The notes: a model not told the origin generated them from the sequence alone. A DNA stretch of 64,000 nucleotides from Candidatus Amarolinea dominans (GCA_016719785.1 JADJYJ010000007.1:62001-126000); one strand, 5' to 3'; positions 50,615-59,427 are shown, numbered from the stretch's first letter. A program made the numbers and translations.

Positions 50615-51004
50615 TCACCTCGTATTGTGCAAACCATGCTGTCCACGCCAACGCAGCAACGCGGCTGCATGAGCCTTGCGCAAGACAAAGCGATCGGCCT
50701 CAGTTCGTAATCGTTCGAGTTCAGCTCGACCGCTGGGCGTGATCGTTCCGTTGGCGTTTTCTTCCAGCAGTTCATGATGGCGTGACCAGTTCTGGTTGAG
50801 CTGCGTGCTGCGCATGATACGCCACAAATCATCATCACTCAGCCGATCTAGAGCCGCCAGGTCAGGCTGAAACTGCGCTGGCGCATCTTCCCAACTGGGA
50901 GGACTCCCCACTTGAAGCGCATGTACCAATACATCGTCAAGCGGTAGACGCATGGCCAGAGCCGCTTGTCTGAGCCGCTCATAGATGATTTCCGGTAGTG
51001 TCAA
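50615..51004 (-). CDS. RHH-like family protein, TTG start
   Basis: A 129-residue member of the MTYQTITL family: TLPEIIYERLRQAALAMRLP, LSDDDLWRIMRSTQ, TPSGRAELERLRTEADRFVL, RKAHAAALLRWRGQ. Homology extends a few codons upstream (PQSITLTLPE), where no ATG/GTG exists. The best start is TTG 51004, whose TTGA overlaps the stop of the preceding family member, suggesting translational coupling. It lies four bases upstream of the DUF433 gene. Confidence 0.65.
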   Translation of the reverse strand: MTLPEIIYERLRQAALAMRLPLDDVLVHALQVGSPPSWEDAPAQFQPDLAALDRLSDDDLWRIMRSTQLNQNWSRHHELLEENANGTITPSGRAELERLRTEADRFVLRKAHAAALLRWRGQHGLHNTR

Positions 51005-51441
51005 TGTAATACTCTGAGGCGCGAGTGGAGTTCTTCGAGAGAGGGCAGTTTGTGGCCGCGACTTTGCAGCAGGATATAGGCGTGAGCCTTGCGCAGCATC
51101 AGGGCGTCGGCCTCTTCGCGCAGGCGGGTCAACCACTGCCGGCCTTCGGGAGTGAGGGCGCCGGATTGATTGCGTTCTAGCAGCACCTCATGCAGCGCCA
51201 CCTTGTCCGGGTTCATCGTGCTATCAGCAATCTGCCAAAGGGTCTCGTCGGACAGATGGCTCATCGCCTTCAACTCGGCGCGCAGGGCCGGCGGCAGGTC
51301 GGCTTCGACCGGCGGCGGCAGACTACGAGTCAACGCCCTGGCTGCGACTTCCTCAACCGAGCGCGCCGCTGCCCGCGCCTGGGTCTCCAGGCGTTTGTAA
51401 AGGTTCTCCGGCACCGTCAAGGTGATCGTCTGATAGGTCAT
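51001..51441 (-). CDS. RHH-like family protein (MTYQTITL family), full length
   Basis: A 146-residue protein, the reference member in this window. It has the N-terminal strand and helices MTYQTITLTVPENLYKRLET, the central LSDETLWQIADSTMN, and the C-terminal LTRLREEADALMLRKAHAYI, then LLQSRGHKLPSLEEL. The N-terminus resembles ribbon-helix-helix DNA-binding antitoxins. Three copies plus one truncated copy occur in the window, next to TA genes, which supports a TA or gene-control role, not proven. Confidence 0.72.
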   Translation of the reverse strand: MTYQTITLTVPENLYKRLETQARAAARSVEEVAARALTRSLPPPVEADLPPALRAELKAMSHLSDETLWQIADSTMNPDKVALHEVLLERNQSGALTPEGRQWLTRLREEADALMLRKAHAYILLQSRGHKLPSLEELHSRLRVLH

Positions 51442-51577
51442 CGTCCGTCTCCTGCTTTCTATCGTATCCTCGGCAGCAATCGGGCGCCGCCAACCGGATT
51501 ATAGCACGGTGAGCGAGTAACCGGCAAACCGGTCAGCAAATCCAGGCTTTGCACAGCAGTCTCCACCGCCGAATCCC

Positions 51578-53539
51578 TCAATCGAAGCCCGGCAGGGCCA
51601 GCCTGCCCACTTCCCGGCCGTCCGCGGCGCGGTAGAGGATGAGCAGCGGGGTGAACGGCCCCTGGCCTTGCAAGGGCAGGTCGTAGACATCCACGATGCG
51701 CTCGCCCGGCCGCCAGGTGAGGGTGGGACGCGCGCGGTGAACCGGCTCCCCATCGTACTGGGCCACGATCTGCCCGGCCGCGTCGAGCAGCCGCGCCGAG
51801 ACCTGCAAGGTGTCGGTGATGACCGCGGTCACCTGCCAGACGATGCCGATGCGCTGCACACGCCCCTGATGCACAGATACCGGCCAACTGGCCGCGGATG
51901 CAATCTCGACCTGGGGCGTGATGGCGACCGGCTGCGCCAGGGCGGGCGGTTCTGGCGCAGGCGCCATCGTTGTGGTGCGCACCCGCAGCAGCGGGCCAAC
52001 CGCATCGAGCGCCAGGCCGGACGCCAGCAGGCCATCCAGAGGGCGCAGCAGGTAGGTTGGGCGCCCCTCGGCCAGCGTCGCCAGCACGGCCGCGCGGCGG
52101 TCGTCTTCGGCGTCGGCTACCAGCGTGAGCAGATCAGGGCGCTGGCCGGCCGTCTGCTGATAGTAGCGCAGCAGGGTGATCTCGCCCAGCAGGCCGATGA
52201 CCGCCGCGCCTGGCTCCAGCGGCTGGCTGAGGATGTCCTGCGCGCAATCGGCCACACGCCAGTCGCCGCGGCGATTGGGCGTCAGATCGGGCGGTTTGCC
52301 CACCGCCAGCGCCTGTTCGCAGATCTGAGGCCCGGGCGGCGCGACGGTCAACGCAGCCCAGGCCTGATGGACGGGAACCCAGGCCACGAGCAGGGCCAGG
52401 GCGGCTTGCACAGCCGCTCGATACCAGGCAAACCTGCCCGGCAAGGGCAGGCCAGCCCGTCGCCATTGCGCCAACAAGAGCAGCGCCGCGTCCTGCGCCT
52501 GCACCAGGCCGGCCGCAACGAAAAGTGAAAAGAGCAGCGTCACCGGCAGGAAGAAGACCTCGGCGTCCGCGGTGCGGTAGCTGAGGGCAAACGCGGCCTG
52601 GATCGCCAGGGTCAGCGCCAGTGCCGCCCAGCGTCGCCAATGCAGCGGCCAGGGGAACAGCCCCCACAGGCCCAACAGGGCAGCGAGCGGGCCGAATTGC
52701 GCCAGCAGAAGTTGCACGATGTCCGGCGATGCCCCGCGGCTGGCGCTGTGACCGGCCAGGAACGCGCCATAGGCGCTGGCGCTGATGTGCTGCCAGAACG
52801 CGGGCCAGGTGTTCAGCCAGACGCCGGCCGTGGTGGGAATGGCCTGGCCGCGCAGCCAGACGTAGGCGTAGAGCAGCAGCGGCGCCAGCAAGAGCAGCGC
52901 GGCCAGGAGTGCGACTTTCAGCCAGGCGACCGGCCTGAATCCCAGCGCTGGCCGCCTGCTGTCCCACCAGCGCAGGCCAACCCACAGCGCCAGGCCCGGC
53001 GCCAGCAGGAGCGTCATGCGGTGATGCGTCAAGGCCAGGCCGCTGAGCAGGGGCAATGCGATGGGCACGGCAACCGGAAGCGCCCAGCGACCGGCGTCGG
53101 GCGCGGTGCGTTCGTCGAAGGCCACCAACCACAAGGCCACGACAAAAAGCCCGTGCAGCGCGTAGACCTCGGCCAGCGTGGCCTGCGACCACCACAGGGG
53201 GGAAATGGCAAAGAGGGCGGCGGCCAGCAGCGCGGGCATGCGGCCGCCCACGACGCGCAGCAGCAGCCGGTAGAGCAGCACCACCGTCAGGCTGGCCGTC
53301 AGCGCGGAAAAGAGGTTGGCGCGATAGGCCGCATCACCGAACGGCAGCAGGCGTGTGCTCAGCCAGCCGAGCAGCGTGTAGAGCGGATAGCCGGTGGGAT
53401 GGGCGATGCCGAGCGTGGGCAGGACGACCTGGAACTCCAGGCTGTCGTCGAACACTGTCACCACGGTCGGCGCGGCCGTGGCGACATACAGCGCCAGGCT
53501 GGCGATCCCCAATCCCCACGAAATCACGCGGTCCTTCAC
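51578..53539 (-). CDS. DUF2723 membrane glycosyltransferase-like protein
   Basis: A 653-residue protein with about ten to twelve membrane helices and a C-terminal extracytoplasmic domain (about 430-653). The N-terminal signature TVFDDSLEFQVVLPTLGIAH with PTGYPLYTLLGW, and LWWSQATLAEVYALHG, place it in the DUF2723 group of the GT-C superfamily (related to protein O-mannosyltransferases), which use lipid-linked sugars. The D-D/E pair of the first loop (DDSLE) is the likely catalytic site. The C-terminal beta domain ends LPGFD. A remnant of this end is found at 36764-36835. Confidence 0.82.
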   Translation of the reverse strand: MKDRVISWGLGIASLALYVATAAPTVVTVFDDSLEFQVVLPTLGIAHPTGYPLYTLLGWLSTRLLPFGDAAYRANLFSALTASLTVVLLYRLLLRVVGGRMPALLAAALFAISPLWWSQATLAEVYALHGLFVVALWLVAFDERTAPDAGRWALPVAVPIALPLLSGLALTHHRMTLLLAPGLALWVGLRWWDSRRPALGFRPVAWLKVALLAALLLLAPLLLYAYVWLRGQAIPTTAGVWLNTWPAFWQHISASAYGAFLAGHSASRGASPDIVQLLLAQFGPLAALLGLWGLFPWPLHWRRWAALALTLAIQAAFALSYRTADAEVFFLPVTLLFSLFVAAGLVQAQDAALLLLAQWRRAGLPLPGRFAWYRAAVQAALALLVAWVPVHQAWAALTVAPPGPQICEQALAVGKPPDLTPNRRGDWRVADCAQDILSQPLEPGAAVIGLLGEITLLRYYQQTAGQRPDLLTLVADAEDDRRAAVLATLAEGRPTYLLRPLDGLLASGLALDAVGPLLRVRTTTMAPAPEPPALAQPVAITPQVEIASAASWPVSVHQGRVQRIGIVWQVTAVITDTLQVSARLLDAAGQIVAQYDGEPVHRARPTLTWRPGERIVDVYDLPLQGQGPFTPLLILYRAADGREVGRLALPGFD

Positions 53540-53605
53540 GTTTCTTTACTACCTCCTTTGTGTCAATCCGTGTACCCTATCTTTGTGTACTCCGGCGGTT
53601 TCATT

Positions 53606-53633
53606 TTGGTCTTCGCGTATTCTCTGGTACACT
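53606..53633 (+). promoter_or_regulatory. Sigma70-type promoter for the Amt-like gene
   Basis: -35 TTGGTC (53606-53611), 16-nt spacer, -10 TACACT (53628-53633). The predicted start is near 53640. An in-frame ATG at 53644 would be almost leaderless; ATG 53707 has AGGAGA upstream. Confidence 0.5.
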
Positions 53634-53706
53634 TGGCCGCAAGATGAAAAAATCGTCATCCGCACCCATCGTCTCGCATCTCGTTCGTTGTCAGGAGATC
53701 GCCCTC

Positions 53707-55098
53707 ATGCGCTTCCGCCGGAGCTACCTGCTGGCCTTGCTTGCCAGTTTGATCGTCGCCATCCCTGCGCACGCAGCCGCTTCGACGCCCCCGGATGCGG
53801 CGCTGGTTCTGTCCATTTTCAGCAGCGCGCTGGCGCTCCTGCTTCCCATTGGCCTGACGCTGCTCGTCGCCGGCGGGCTGGAGCCGGAACAGGCCCGTCA
53901 AGCCACCCTGACGCTGCTGGCGGCGGTTGGCCTGGCCGTGCTCAGCTACTGGGCCGTTGGCTTTGCCCTGCAATTTGGCGGCATCGGCCTGGTGGACAGC
54001 CGCCCTGGCTTCGATGGGCTGGTCTGGGAGTGGTCAGCCCTGAACGAAAGCTGGGGCACGGGCTGGGGCATGGCCGGGCTGAGCGGCTTTGGCCTGCTGG
54101 GCGCCGGCGCCACTGCAGACGCCTATCTCCTCTTCCTCAGCCGCCTGCCCTGGGTCATCACGGCCACCTTGATCCCGCTCCTGGCCCTGCGCGGCCGCGC
54201 GCCTGCGCCTGTCACCCTGGTGGGCGGCCTGCTCAGCGGCGGCCTGCTCTATCCGCTGACCGGCAACTGGAGCGCCGGCGGCGGCTGGTTGGCTCACCTG
54301 GGCCGCAACCTGGGCCTGGGGCATGGCCTGGTTGATTTTGCCAACGCCGGGCCGGTCTTCCTCGTCGGCGCGGCCGCGGCCCTGGCCGGCATGTTGATCT
54401 TCCTGCCGCGCCACGCCCGCCGCGCCCCCGACGAGATCGTGCCCCTGCCGCCCGTACACTTGCCGCTGTTGACCATCACCGGCGCCGGGCTGCTGTTGGT
54501 GGGCGCGGTGGGCTGGGCGCTCAGCAACCCTCTGCTCGATTGGACACACCTGGCGCCCGCGCTGGCCGCCGTCAACGTGCTGCTGGCCGGCGCTGGCGGC
54601 GCCCTGCTCCCCATCGCCTACACCTGGTTTGCCACTGGCCACGCGGACCCGCTCATGGCCAGCCGCGGCCTGGCGGCTGGCGTGGTCAGTGGCCTGGCCG
54701 TGGCCGGCTTCGTGCCGCCCTGGGCCGCGCTGGCCCTGGGCGCCTTCTGCGGACTGCTCACGCCCCTGCTCGCCTACCTGCTCGCCGAAGTGGTTCGCCT
54801 GGACGACCGCACCGGCAGCGTCAGCGTCTTCGGCCTCGGCGCCATCAGCGGCCTGCTCGCCCTGGCGCTGCTGGCGGACGGCCGCTTCGGCCAGGGCTGG
54901 AACGGCGTCGGCGCCGAAACGTACCTGGGCATCGCCGGTCAGGGCGTCAGCGGCCTGTGGCCCGCGGTCGGGTTGCAGGCCGATTGGCCGGGTCAGATGC
55001 AGGCCCAACTGGCCGGCGTCGCGGCCGAAGCCCTCTTCAGTTTCCTGCTCGCCACCCTCACCTTCGGCGCACTGGCCGTCCTCGTGCGCAGGAAATGA
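53707..55098 (+). CDS. Amt/Rh-family-like membrane protein without the twin histidines
   Basis: A 463-residue protein with a signal peptide (MRFRRSYLLALLASLIVAIP, then AHA) and about eleven membrane helices. Amt features: an early WEW segment, the GHGLVDFANAGPVFLVG region (Amt: DFAGG..VH) and GSVSVFGLGAISGLLAL (Amt: DVFGVHGVGG). At both places where ammonium transporters have the pore histidines, this protein has Phe (GPVF) and Leu (VFGL). It is therefore either a divergent transporter or a protein with another role. The gene is convergent with thpR. Confidence 0.75.
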   Translation: MRFRRSYLLALLASLIVAIPAHAAASTPPDAALVLSIFSSALALLLPIGLTLLVAGGLEPEQARQATLTLLAAVGLAVLSYWAVGFALQFGGIGLVDSRPGFDGLVWEWSALNESWGTGWGMAGLSGFGLLGAGATADAYLLFLSRLPWVITATLIPLLALRGRAPAPVTLVGGLLSGGLLYPLTGNWSAGGGWLAHLGRNLGLGHGLVDFANAGPVFLVGAAAALAGMLIFLPRHARRAPDEIVPLPPVHLPLLTITGAGLLLVGAVGWALSNPLLDWTHLAPALAAVNVLLAGAGGALLPIAYTWFATGHADPLMASRGLAAGVVSGLAVAGFVPPWAALALGAFCGLLTPLLAYLLAEVVRLDDRTGSVSVFGLGAISGLLALALLADGRFGQGWNGVGAETYLGIAGQGVSGLWPAVGLQADWPGQMQAQLAGVAAEALFSFLLATLTFGALAVLVRRK

Positions 55099-55099
55099 A

Positions 55100-55732
55100 T
55101 CAAATCTGCTGCTCTCCCAGCTTCACCTCCCTCAGCACCGTGTAGACCGGGCCGCTTGACTTCAGGTCGCTGCGGATGAGGTAGCAGGCGGACACGGCCA
55201 GCGTGGAAAGTTCGCCCACCTCGAACAGCTCAACCGCGGCGCCTATCAGGCCGCGCTCGCGACTGGTGGCGTTGTCATTGATGCGGCCCAGGGTCAAATG
55301 CGGCCTGAACGGTCGCGCCTCGGTGGGCCAGCCCAGCGGTGAGACGCTCCGTTCGACCGCGGCAACCAGCTTCTGCAGGCGCTGCCCATGATCCACTAGC
55401 CCGACCCAGATCACGTTGGGCCGCCTGAAGTTGGGAAAACAGCCGCGGCCGGCCAGCGTCACCTGAAAGGGCGCCAGCGTGGGACCGATGCCGTCCAGGG
55501 CTGAGGTCACGGCCGCCACCTGATCGGGCTGCGTGTCGCCCAGGAATTTCAGCGTGATGTGAACATTCTCTGGGGCCACCCAACGCACCAGGCTTGGCGG
55601 CACAAGGGGTTGCAAGGCCATTTGCAGGGTTTTCAGTTGGCGGCGCGCCTCGTCATCCAACTCCACCGCGATGAAGGTACGCAGCGGCGACGGCAGGGCG
55701 GCGGGACGGCGAGAGGTTGGTGTGTCTTTCAT
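55100..55732 (-). CDS. thpR: RNA 2',3'-cyclic phosphodiesterase (LigT/ThpR family)
   Basis: A 210-residue 2H phosphoesterase. The two catalytic HxTx motifs are H58-I-T-L and H145-L-T-L; the flanking FIAVELDDEAR and LKFLGD are characteristic. It opens 2',3'-cyclic phosphates of RNA ends. It is about 25 residues longer than E. coli ThpR owing to a loose N-terminus; an internal start is possible. Confidence 0.92.
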   Translation of the reverse strand: MKDTPTSRRPAALPSPLRTFIAVELDDEARRQLKTLQMALQPLVPPSLVRWVAPENVHITLKFLGDTQPDQVAAVTSALDGIGPTLAPFQVTLAGRGCFPNFRRPNVIWVGLVDHGQRLQKLVAAVERSVSPLGWPTEARPFRPHLTLGRINDNATSRERGLIGAAVELFEVGELSTLAVSACYLIRSDLKSSGPVYTVLREVKLGEQQI

Positions 55733-55761
55733 TTCTACTCCATCATTCCTGGCTGGCCGTG

Positions 55762-56096
55762 CGGTAACGGCTCAGATCAACCGGGGGAAAAGAGCGATTG
55801 AAATCGCGCCTGACGGGCGTGCCGCCGGGCGTCCACCTGCGTGGACGCAATGCGGGTCGGCGCAGAGCGATTGAAATCGCGCCTGACGGGCGTGCCGCCG
55901 GGCGTCCACCTGCGTGGACGCAATGCCGGTCGGCGCAGGCCGACCTTGCGGCGGAACGCCCCTTCGCCCCGAATTCATTCGGCGGGCGGCTCTTGCTTGC
56001 GGCGGAACGCCCCTTCGCCCCGAATTCCATTCGGCGGGCGGCCCCCCCGAATTCATTCGGCGGCTCGGTAACGGCTCAGATCAACCGGGGGAAAAG
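55762..56096. repeat. Intergenic repeat cluster bounded by duplicated ubiD tail
   Basis: A 31-nt direct repeat (CGGTAACGGCTCAGATCAAC and on) at 55762-55792 and 56066-56096. The right copy is the last codons of the UbiD gene (FPPVDLSRYR), the left a free copy. Between them lie two tandem copies of a 73-bp unit (from 55792 and 55865, each with the hairpin GCGTCCAC-CTGC-GTGGACGC) and two and a half copies of a 50-bp unit (from 55945 and 55995, CTTGCGGCGGAACGCCCCTT). No gene. Confidence 0.88.
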
Positions 56097-57414
56097 TCAC
56101 TTTCTGATAGGCGGCCGGATCGGATGGCCCGGCCGGTGTGTCCCAGAACACGGTGGCGTCAATGCCCAGTTTGTCGGAGCGTGATTTCTGGCCGGGGACG
56201 TGCAGCGCCGAAGGATCGAGCGAGCTGGAGGGCTGACCCGAAAAGAGATGCAGACCGCGGCCGGCTTGAAAGCGGGTGGCAATGGCCCATTCCACATCGG
56301 CCGGGTTGAACAGATCCACGTCACGATCCACCACCACCACATGCTTGAGCGATCCATGCCCCCGGAACGCGGCTTCGATGGCCCGCAGGCCGTCGCCCGG
56401 CGCCTGTTTGTCAATCTGCACCACCGCGTGCAGCCAACTGGCGCCGCCGGGCGTGATGTTGACATTGAGGCAGCGGCAAACCCGGTTGACTTCACTGAAG
56501 ATCGTCGGCTCACGCGGCATCCCCATCAGGAGTTTGTGCTCCAGGCGTCCGGGCAAGAGCGCATGGTAGAACGGCCGGCGGCGGTGGGTGATGCAGTCCA
56601 CTGTGAGCAGCGGCTGCTGGCGCACAAGATCGAGGGTTTGCGTCAGGTCCACGAACGGCCCTTCCGCGGCCAGGCGATGCGTCAGGCGGCCCTCGATCAC
56701 CACCTCCGCGGCCGCCGGCGCCAGCAGGTCGCTGGTCAGGCAGCGCGTCAGCGGGGTGGGCGCCAGGGCCTGGGCAATGGTCAGCTCATCCACGCCCGGC
56801 GGCGGCGCCAGGGACGCGGCCAGCAGGACGTGCAGCGGCAGGCCGATGCAGATGGCAACCGGCAGGTCACCCGGCGTTTTGCGCAGCGCGCTATCGGTGC
56901 CGCGGCGCTCCACCAGGCGCAGCGCAGCCTGCCGCGGCCCCAGGCGCAGCATACGATGAAACGAGGCGTTGGCCCCCGTGTCCGGATCGCGGGTGAAGAG
57001 CACGGCCGCGGTCGCGTACGGCCCGGCATCGCTGGCCCAATGGGTCAGGAACGGGATCGTTTCCAGGTTGGGGTCAGCTTCGATGATCTCCTGGCAGGGC
57101 GCTTCGCCGGCCGGTAGCACAGGCGGCGGCTGCGGGTTGGCCAGGGCCGCGGCCAGGCGAAAGATGAGATCGCCCGGCGGGCAGGCGAGGGCCAGGCCGA
57201 AATGGCGGCGGTCCGCGGCCAGGCCGGTCACCACCTCGTAGTCGCTGCCGATCACCTGGCGGAAGCGCACGATGCGGCCCGGCGCTTCATCTTCGAGCGC
57301 GCCGCTCACCGCGGCCAGTTCCAGGCGGGGGTCAACCGGCCGGTCAATGGTGATGACCTGGCCCTGGGCTGTCGCGAGTTCCAGAAAAGTTCGTTGATCC
57401 ATCGTTCGACTCAC
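56053..57414 (-). CDS. UbiD-family decarboxylase, candidate trans-anhydromevalonate phosphate decarboxylase
   Basis: A 453-residue UbiD-family protein (prenylated-FMN-dependent decarboxylases). Visible family segments are LELAAVSGALEDEAPGRIVR, NASFHRMLRLGPRQAALRLV, AEVVIEGRLTH, GPFVDLTQT, HALLPGRLEHKLLMGMPREP and VVVVDRDVDLFNPADVEWAI (the conserved Glu-Asp region), with WDTPAGPS at the end. The GTG start overlaps the mevalonate kinase TGA (GTGA); ATG 57402 is an alternative. UbiD homologues act in the archaeal mevalonate branch by decarboxylating trans-anhydromevalonate 5-phosphate; the coupling to mevalonate kinase makes that the best guess, though aromatic-acid decarboxylation cannot be excluded. 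Confidence 0.85.
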   Translation of the reverse strand: MSRTMDQRTFLELATAQGQVITIDRPVDPRLELAAVSGALEDEAPGRIVRFRQVIGSDYEVVTGLAADRRHFGLALACPPGDLIFRLAAALANPQPPPVLPAGEAPCQEIIEADPNLETIPFLTHWASDAGPYATAAVLFTRDPDTGANASFHRMLRLGPRQAALRLVERRGTDSALRKTPGDLPVAICIGLPLHVLLAASLAPPPGVDELTIAQALAPTPLTRCLTSDLLAPAAAEVVIEGRLTHRLAAEGPFVDLTQTLDLVRQQPLLTVDCITHRRRPFYHALLPGRLEHKLLMGMPREPTIFSEVNRVCRCLNVNITPGGASWLHAVVQIDKQAPGDGLRAIEAAFRGHGSLKHVVVVDRDVDLFNPADVEWAIATRFQAGRGLHLFSGQPSSSLDPSALHVPGQKSRSDKLGIDATVFWDTPAGPSDPAAYQKVTFPPVDLSRYRAAE

Positions 57415-58376
57415 AAGAGCGCCGCGCGCGCCGCGCCGGCGGATACGGGGGTGATGAAGATCGCGGCCGCGCCGGCCTGGCGCAGGGCATCGGCGACCGT
57501 CTCAGCGGCCGCCGGTTCGACCAGGGCGATGACGTTGCCGCCGCGGCCGCCGCCGCTGAGCTTGGCGCCGAACGCGCCGGCCAGCCGGGCCGCGTCCACC
57601 AGGCGGTCGAGGATGGGGGCTGAGACGCCCATCTCGGCCAGCAGGCGCTGGTTCTGGAAGAACAGCGCGCCCAGGCGCGGCCAATCGCCCGCCAGCATGG
57701 CCGCACGCCCGGCGTTGACCAGGCCGGCTATGTCGTCGAACAGCCCATCGAAGCGCAGCGGGTCGGCCAGCCAGGATTGGCGCACGTCTCCCACCGTCTC
57801 ACGCGTCGGGCTGGCGATGCCGGTGCTGGCAATGACGAGCCAGAAGGTGTGCGGAATGGCAAAGGGCTGCGGCGGCTGGCCTTTGACAAACCACACCGGC
57901 TGGCCGTAGGCAATGACGGTGTTGTCAATGCCGCTCGGCGTGCCGTGGTGCAGGCGCTCCACCTCGTACACCAGGGCCGACAGGTCGGCCGCGGGAATGG
58001 TTTGCCCGGCCCAGGCGGCCAGGGCGCGGCCGATGGCGGTGGAAACGGCCGCACCGCTGCCCATGCCGCCGGCCAGGGGAATGGTGGAATGGACGCTCAG
58101 CTCACCGGCAGGCGCGGCGCGCTGCAAAAAAGTCAGGGTCAGCCGCACCGCCTGCGCGAGGGGATTCACGGGCGGCGCGCTGGACAGCGCCGTGCGCTGT
58201 CCCAGGTCGGTGGCAGCGATCCACAGATCGGATGCGCCATCTTGCACGGTCAGGGTGGCCGTGGCCTGCACCTGGTGGACGGGCACTGCCATCGCCGGCC
58301 GGCCGTACACGACGGCGTGTTCCCCCATCAGAATGATCTTGCCCGGCGCAGAGGCCGTGTAGAGAGCGTGTAACAT
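57411..58376 (-). CDS. mvk: Mevalonate kinase
   Basis: A 321-residue GHMP kinase that phosphorylates mevalonate in isoprenoid synthesis. Motif 1 is APGKIILMGEHAVVYGRPAM (His/Val pattern typical of mevalonate kinases), motif 2 is PLAGGMGSGAAVSTA, and motif 3 is GAKLSGGGRGGNVIAL. HHGTPSGIDNTV contains the catalytic Asp. ATG 58376 directly follows the glycosyltransferase TAA; a longer frame to 58448 runs into that gene. In operon: glycosyltransferase, mvk, ubiD-like. Confidence 0.93.
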   Translation of the reverse strand: MLHALYTASAPGKIILMGEHAVVYGRPAMAVPVHQVQATATLTVQDGASDLWIAATDLGQRTALSSAPPVNPLAQAVRLTLTFLQRAAPAGELSVHSTIPLAGGMGSGAAVSTAIGRALAAWAGQTIPAADLSALVYEVERLHHGTPSGIDNTVIAYGQPVWFVKGQPPQPFAIPHTFWLVIASTGIASPTRETVGDVRQSWLADPLRFDGLFDDIAGLVNAGRAAMLAGDWPRLGALFFQNQRLLAEMGVSAPILDRLVDAARLAGAFGAKLSGGGRGGNVIALVEPAAAETVADALRQAGAAAIFITPVSAGAARAALL

Positions 58377-58377
58377 G

Positions 58378-59370
58378 TTACGGCCTGGGTTTCCAAATGA
58401 TGTCATCAGGGATGTCGGCGCGCCCTGTGGCCGCGCGCAGATCCGCAACGAATGATGTGTGGTGCGACAGGGGCTGGAAAATGAAATACGCGCTCAGGTA
58501 ATCCCTGGGCGACCCCCCCCGTGCCATTTCGGCCTGCACCAGGCCGATCAGCTTCGATTTCCACTTGGCGTAGAGGATCTGATTGGCCTGCCGCAAGGCC
58601 GCCTCCGGATCCAGCGCGTTATCAATGAGGCTGGCATGGTGGAAGTGATGCACATAAACCGCGGTCGTGCGTGCGACCTGACCGCCCTGCTCAGCGATCC
58701 GCCAGCACAGATCCACATCCTCGCTGCCATAACCGTCGAACCGGGGATCGGCCACCCCGCCCGCGGCCGCAACGAAGTCAGCGTCCAACAGGGCGCAACA
58801 GGTGCCGATGAACATGGGCGGGCACACCATGGCCGCCAACTCGCGGCCGTGGGTGCTGCACATCAGTTCGTCGAACTCTTCGATGCTCAGGCCCCTGGAA
58901 AACGCATGGAACTGGCGCAGCGGCGCCAACTGCGGATGCTCCCTCTTGGTCGCGAACCAGGCAGCGGCGCTGTTGTCAGGCCCGAAAGGATGGCTGAGCG
59001 TCTGGTGATAGTTCAGCGGGGCCAGCAGCTTGACCGCGGGATGGCTCTCGAACTCCGCGCGCAGTCGCGTCAACCAGCGCGGGGGCACGAGCACATCGCT
59101 ATCCAGCAGGCAGATCGTGCGGCCCTGCGCCAGGGCCGCACCTTGCTGATTGGCATGCCCTGGCCCGACGTTGGTTGCGTTTTCGACCAGCCGGATTCGT
59201 GAGTCGTCGCGGGCGGCGGCGCGCAAGAACTGCACCACCTCTGGTCGCGAGTGATTGTCAATGATGATCAACTCGAACGGGTCATCGGTGTGCTGCAACA
59301 AGGTCTTCAGGCAGAGGCGCACATGCGCCTGGGCATTCCAGACCTTCATGATGATACTGACAGAATCCAT
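58378..59370 (-). CDS. Family 2 glycosyltransferase
   Basis: A 330-residue GT-A enzyme: SIIMKVWNAQAHVRLCLKTL, ELIIIDNHS (nucleotide-binding Asp), ICLLDSDVLVPPRW (DxD, metal), and GYGSEDVDLCWRIAEQGG (catalytic ED). No membrane spans. It probably transfers a sugar in cell-surface polysaccharide or protein glycosylation. First gene of the run with mvk and ubiD-like; whether they work together is unclear, although polyprenyl carriers link the two topics. Confidence 0.88.
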   Translation of the reverse strand: MDSVSIIMKVWNAQAHVRLCLKTLLQHTDDPFELIIIDNHSRPEVVQFLRAAARDDSRIRLVENATNVGPGHANQQGAALAQGRTICLLDSDVLVPPRWLTRLRAEFESHPAVKLLAPLNYHQTLSHPFGPDNSAAAWFATKREHPQLAPLRQFHAFSRGLSIEEFDELMCSTHGRELAAMVCPPMFIGTCCALLDADFVAAAGGVADPRFDGYGSEDVDLCWRIAEQGGQVARTTAVYVHHFHHASLIDNALDPEAALRQANQILYAKWKSKLIGLVQAEMARGGSPRDYLSAYFIFQPLSHHTSFVADLRAATGRADIPDDIIWKPRP

Positions 59371-59427
59371 ATGCTTGCCCTAGTCGGTGTGCAGACGCGC
59401 CCTGCAGCGTGCTGGCCAACGAGTCAC

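Noticed and set aside
53056..53706. Upstream extension of the Amt-like frame by 217 codons
   Set aside because: It is antisense to the DUF2723 gene, Arg/Pro-rich, and the real signal peptide begins at 53707.
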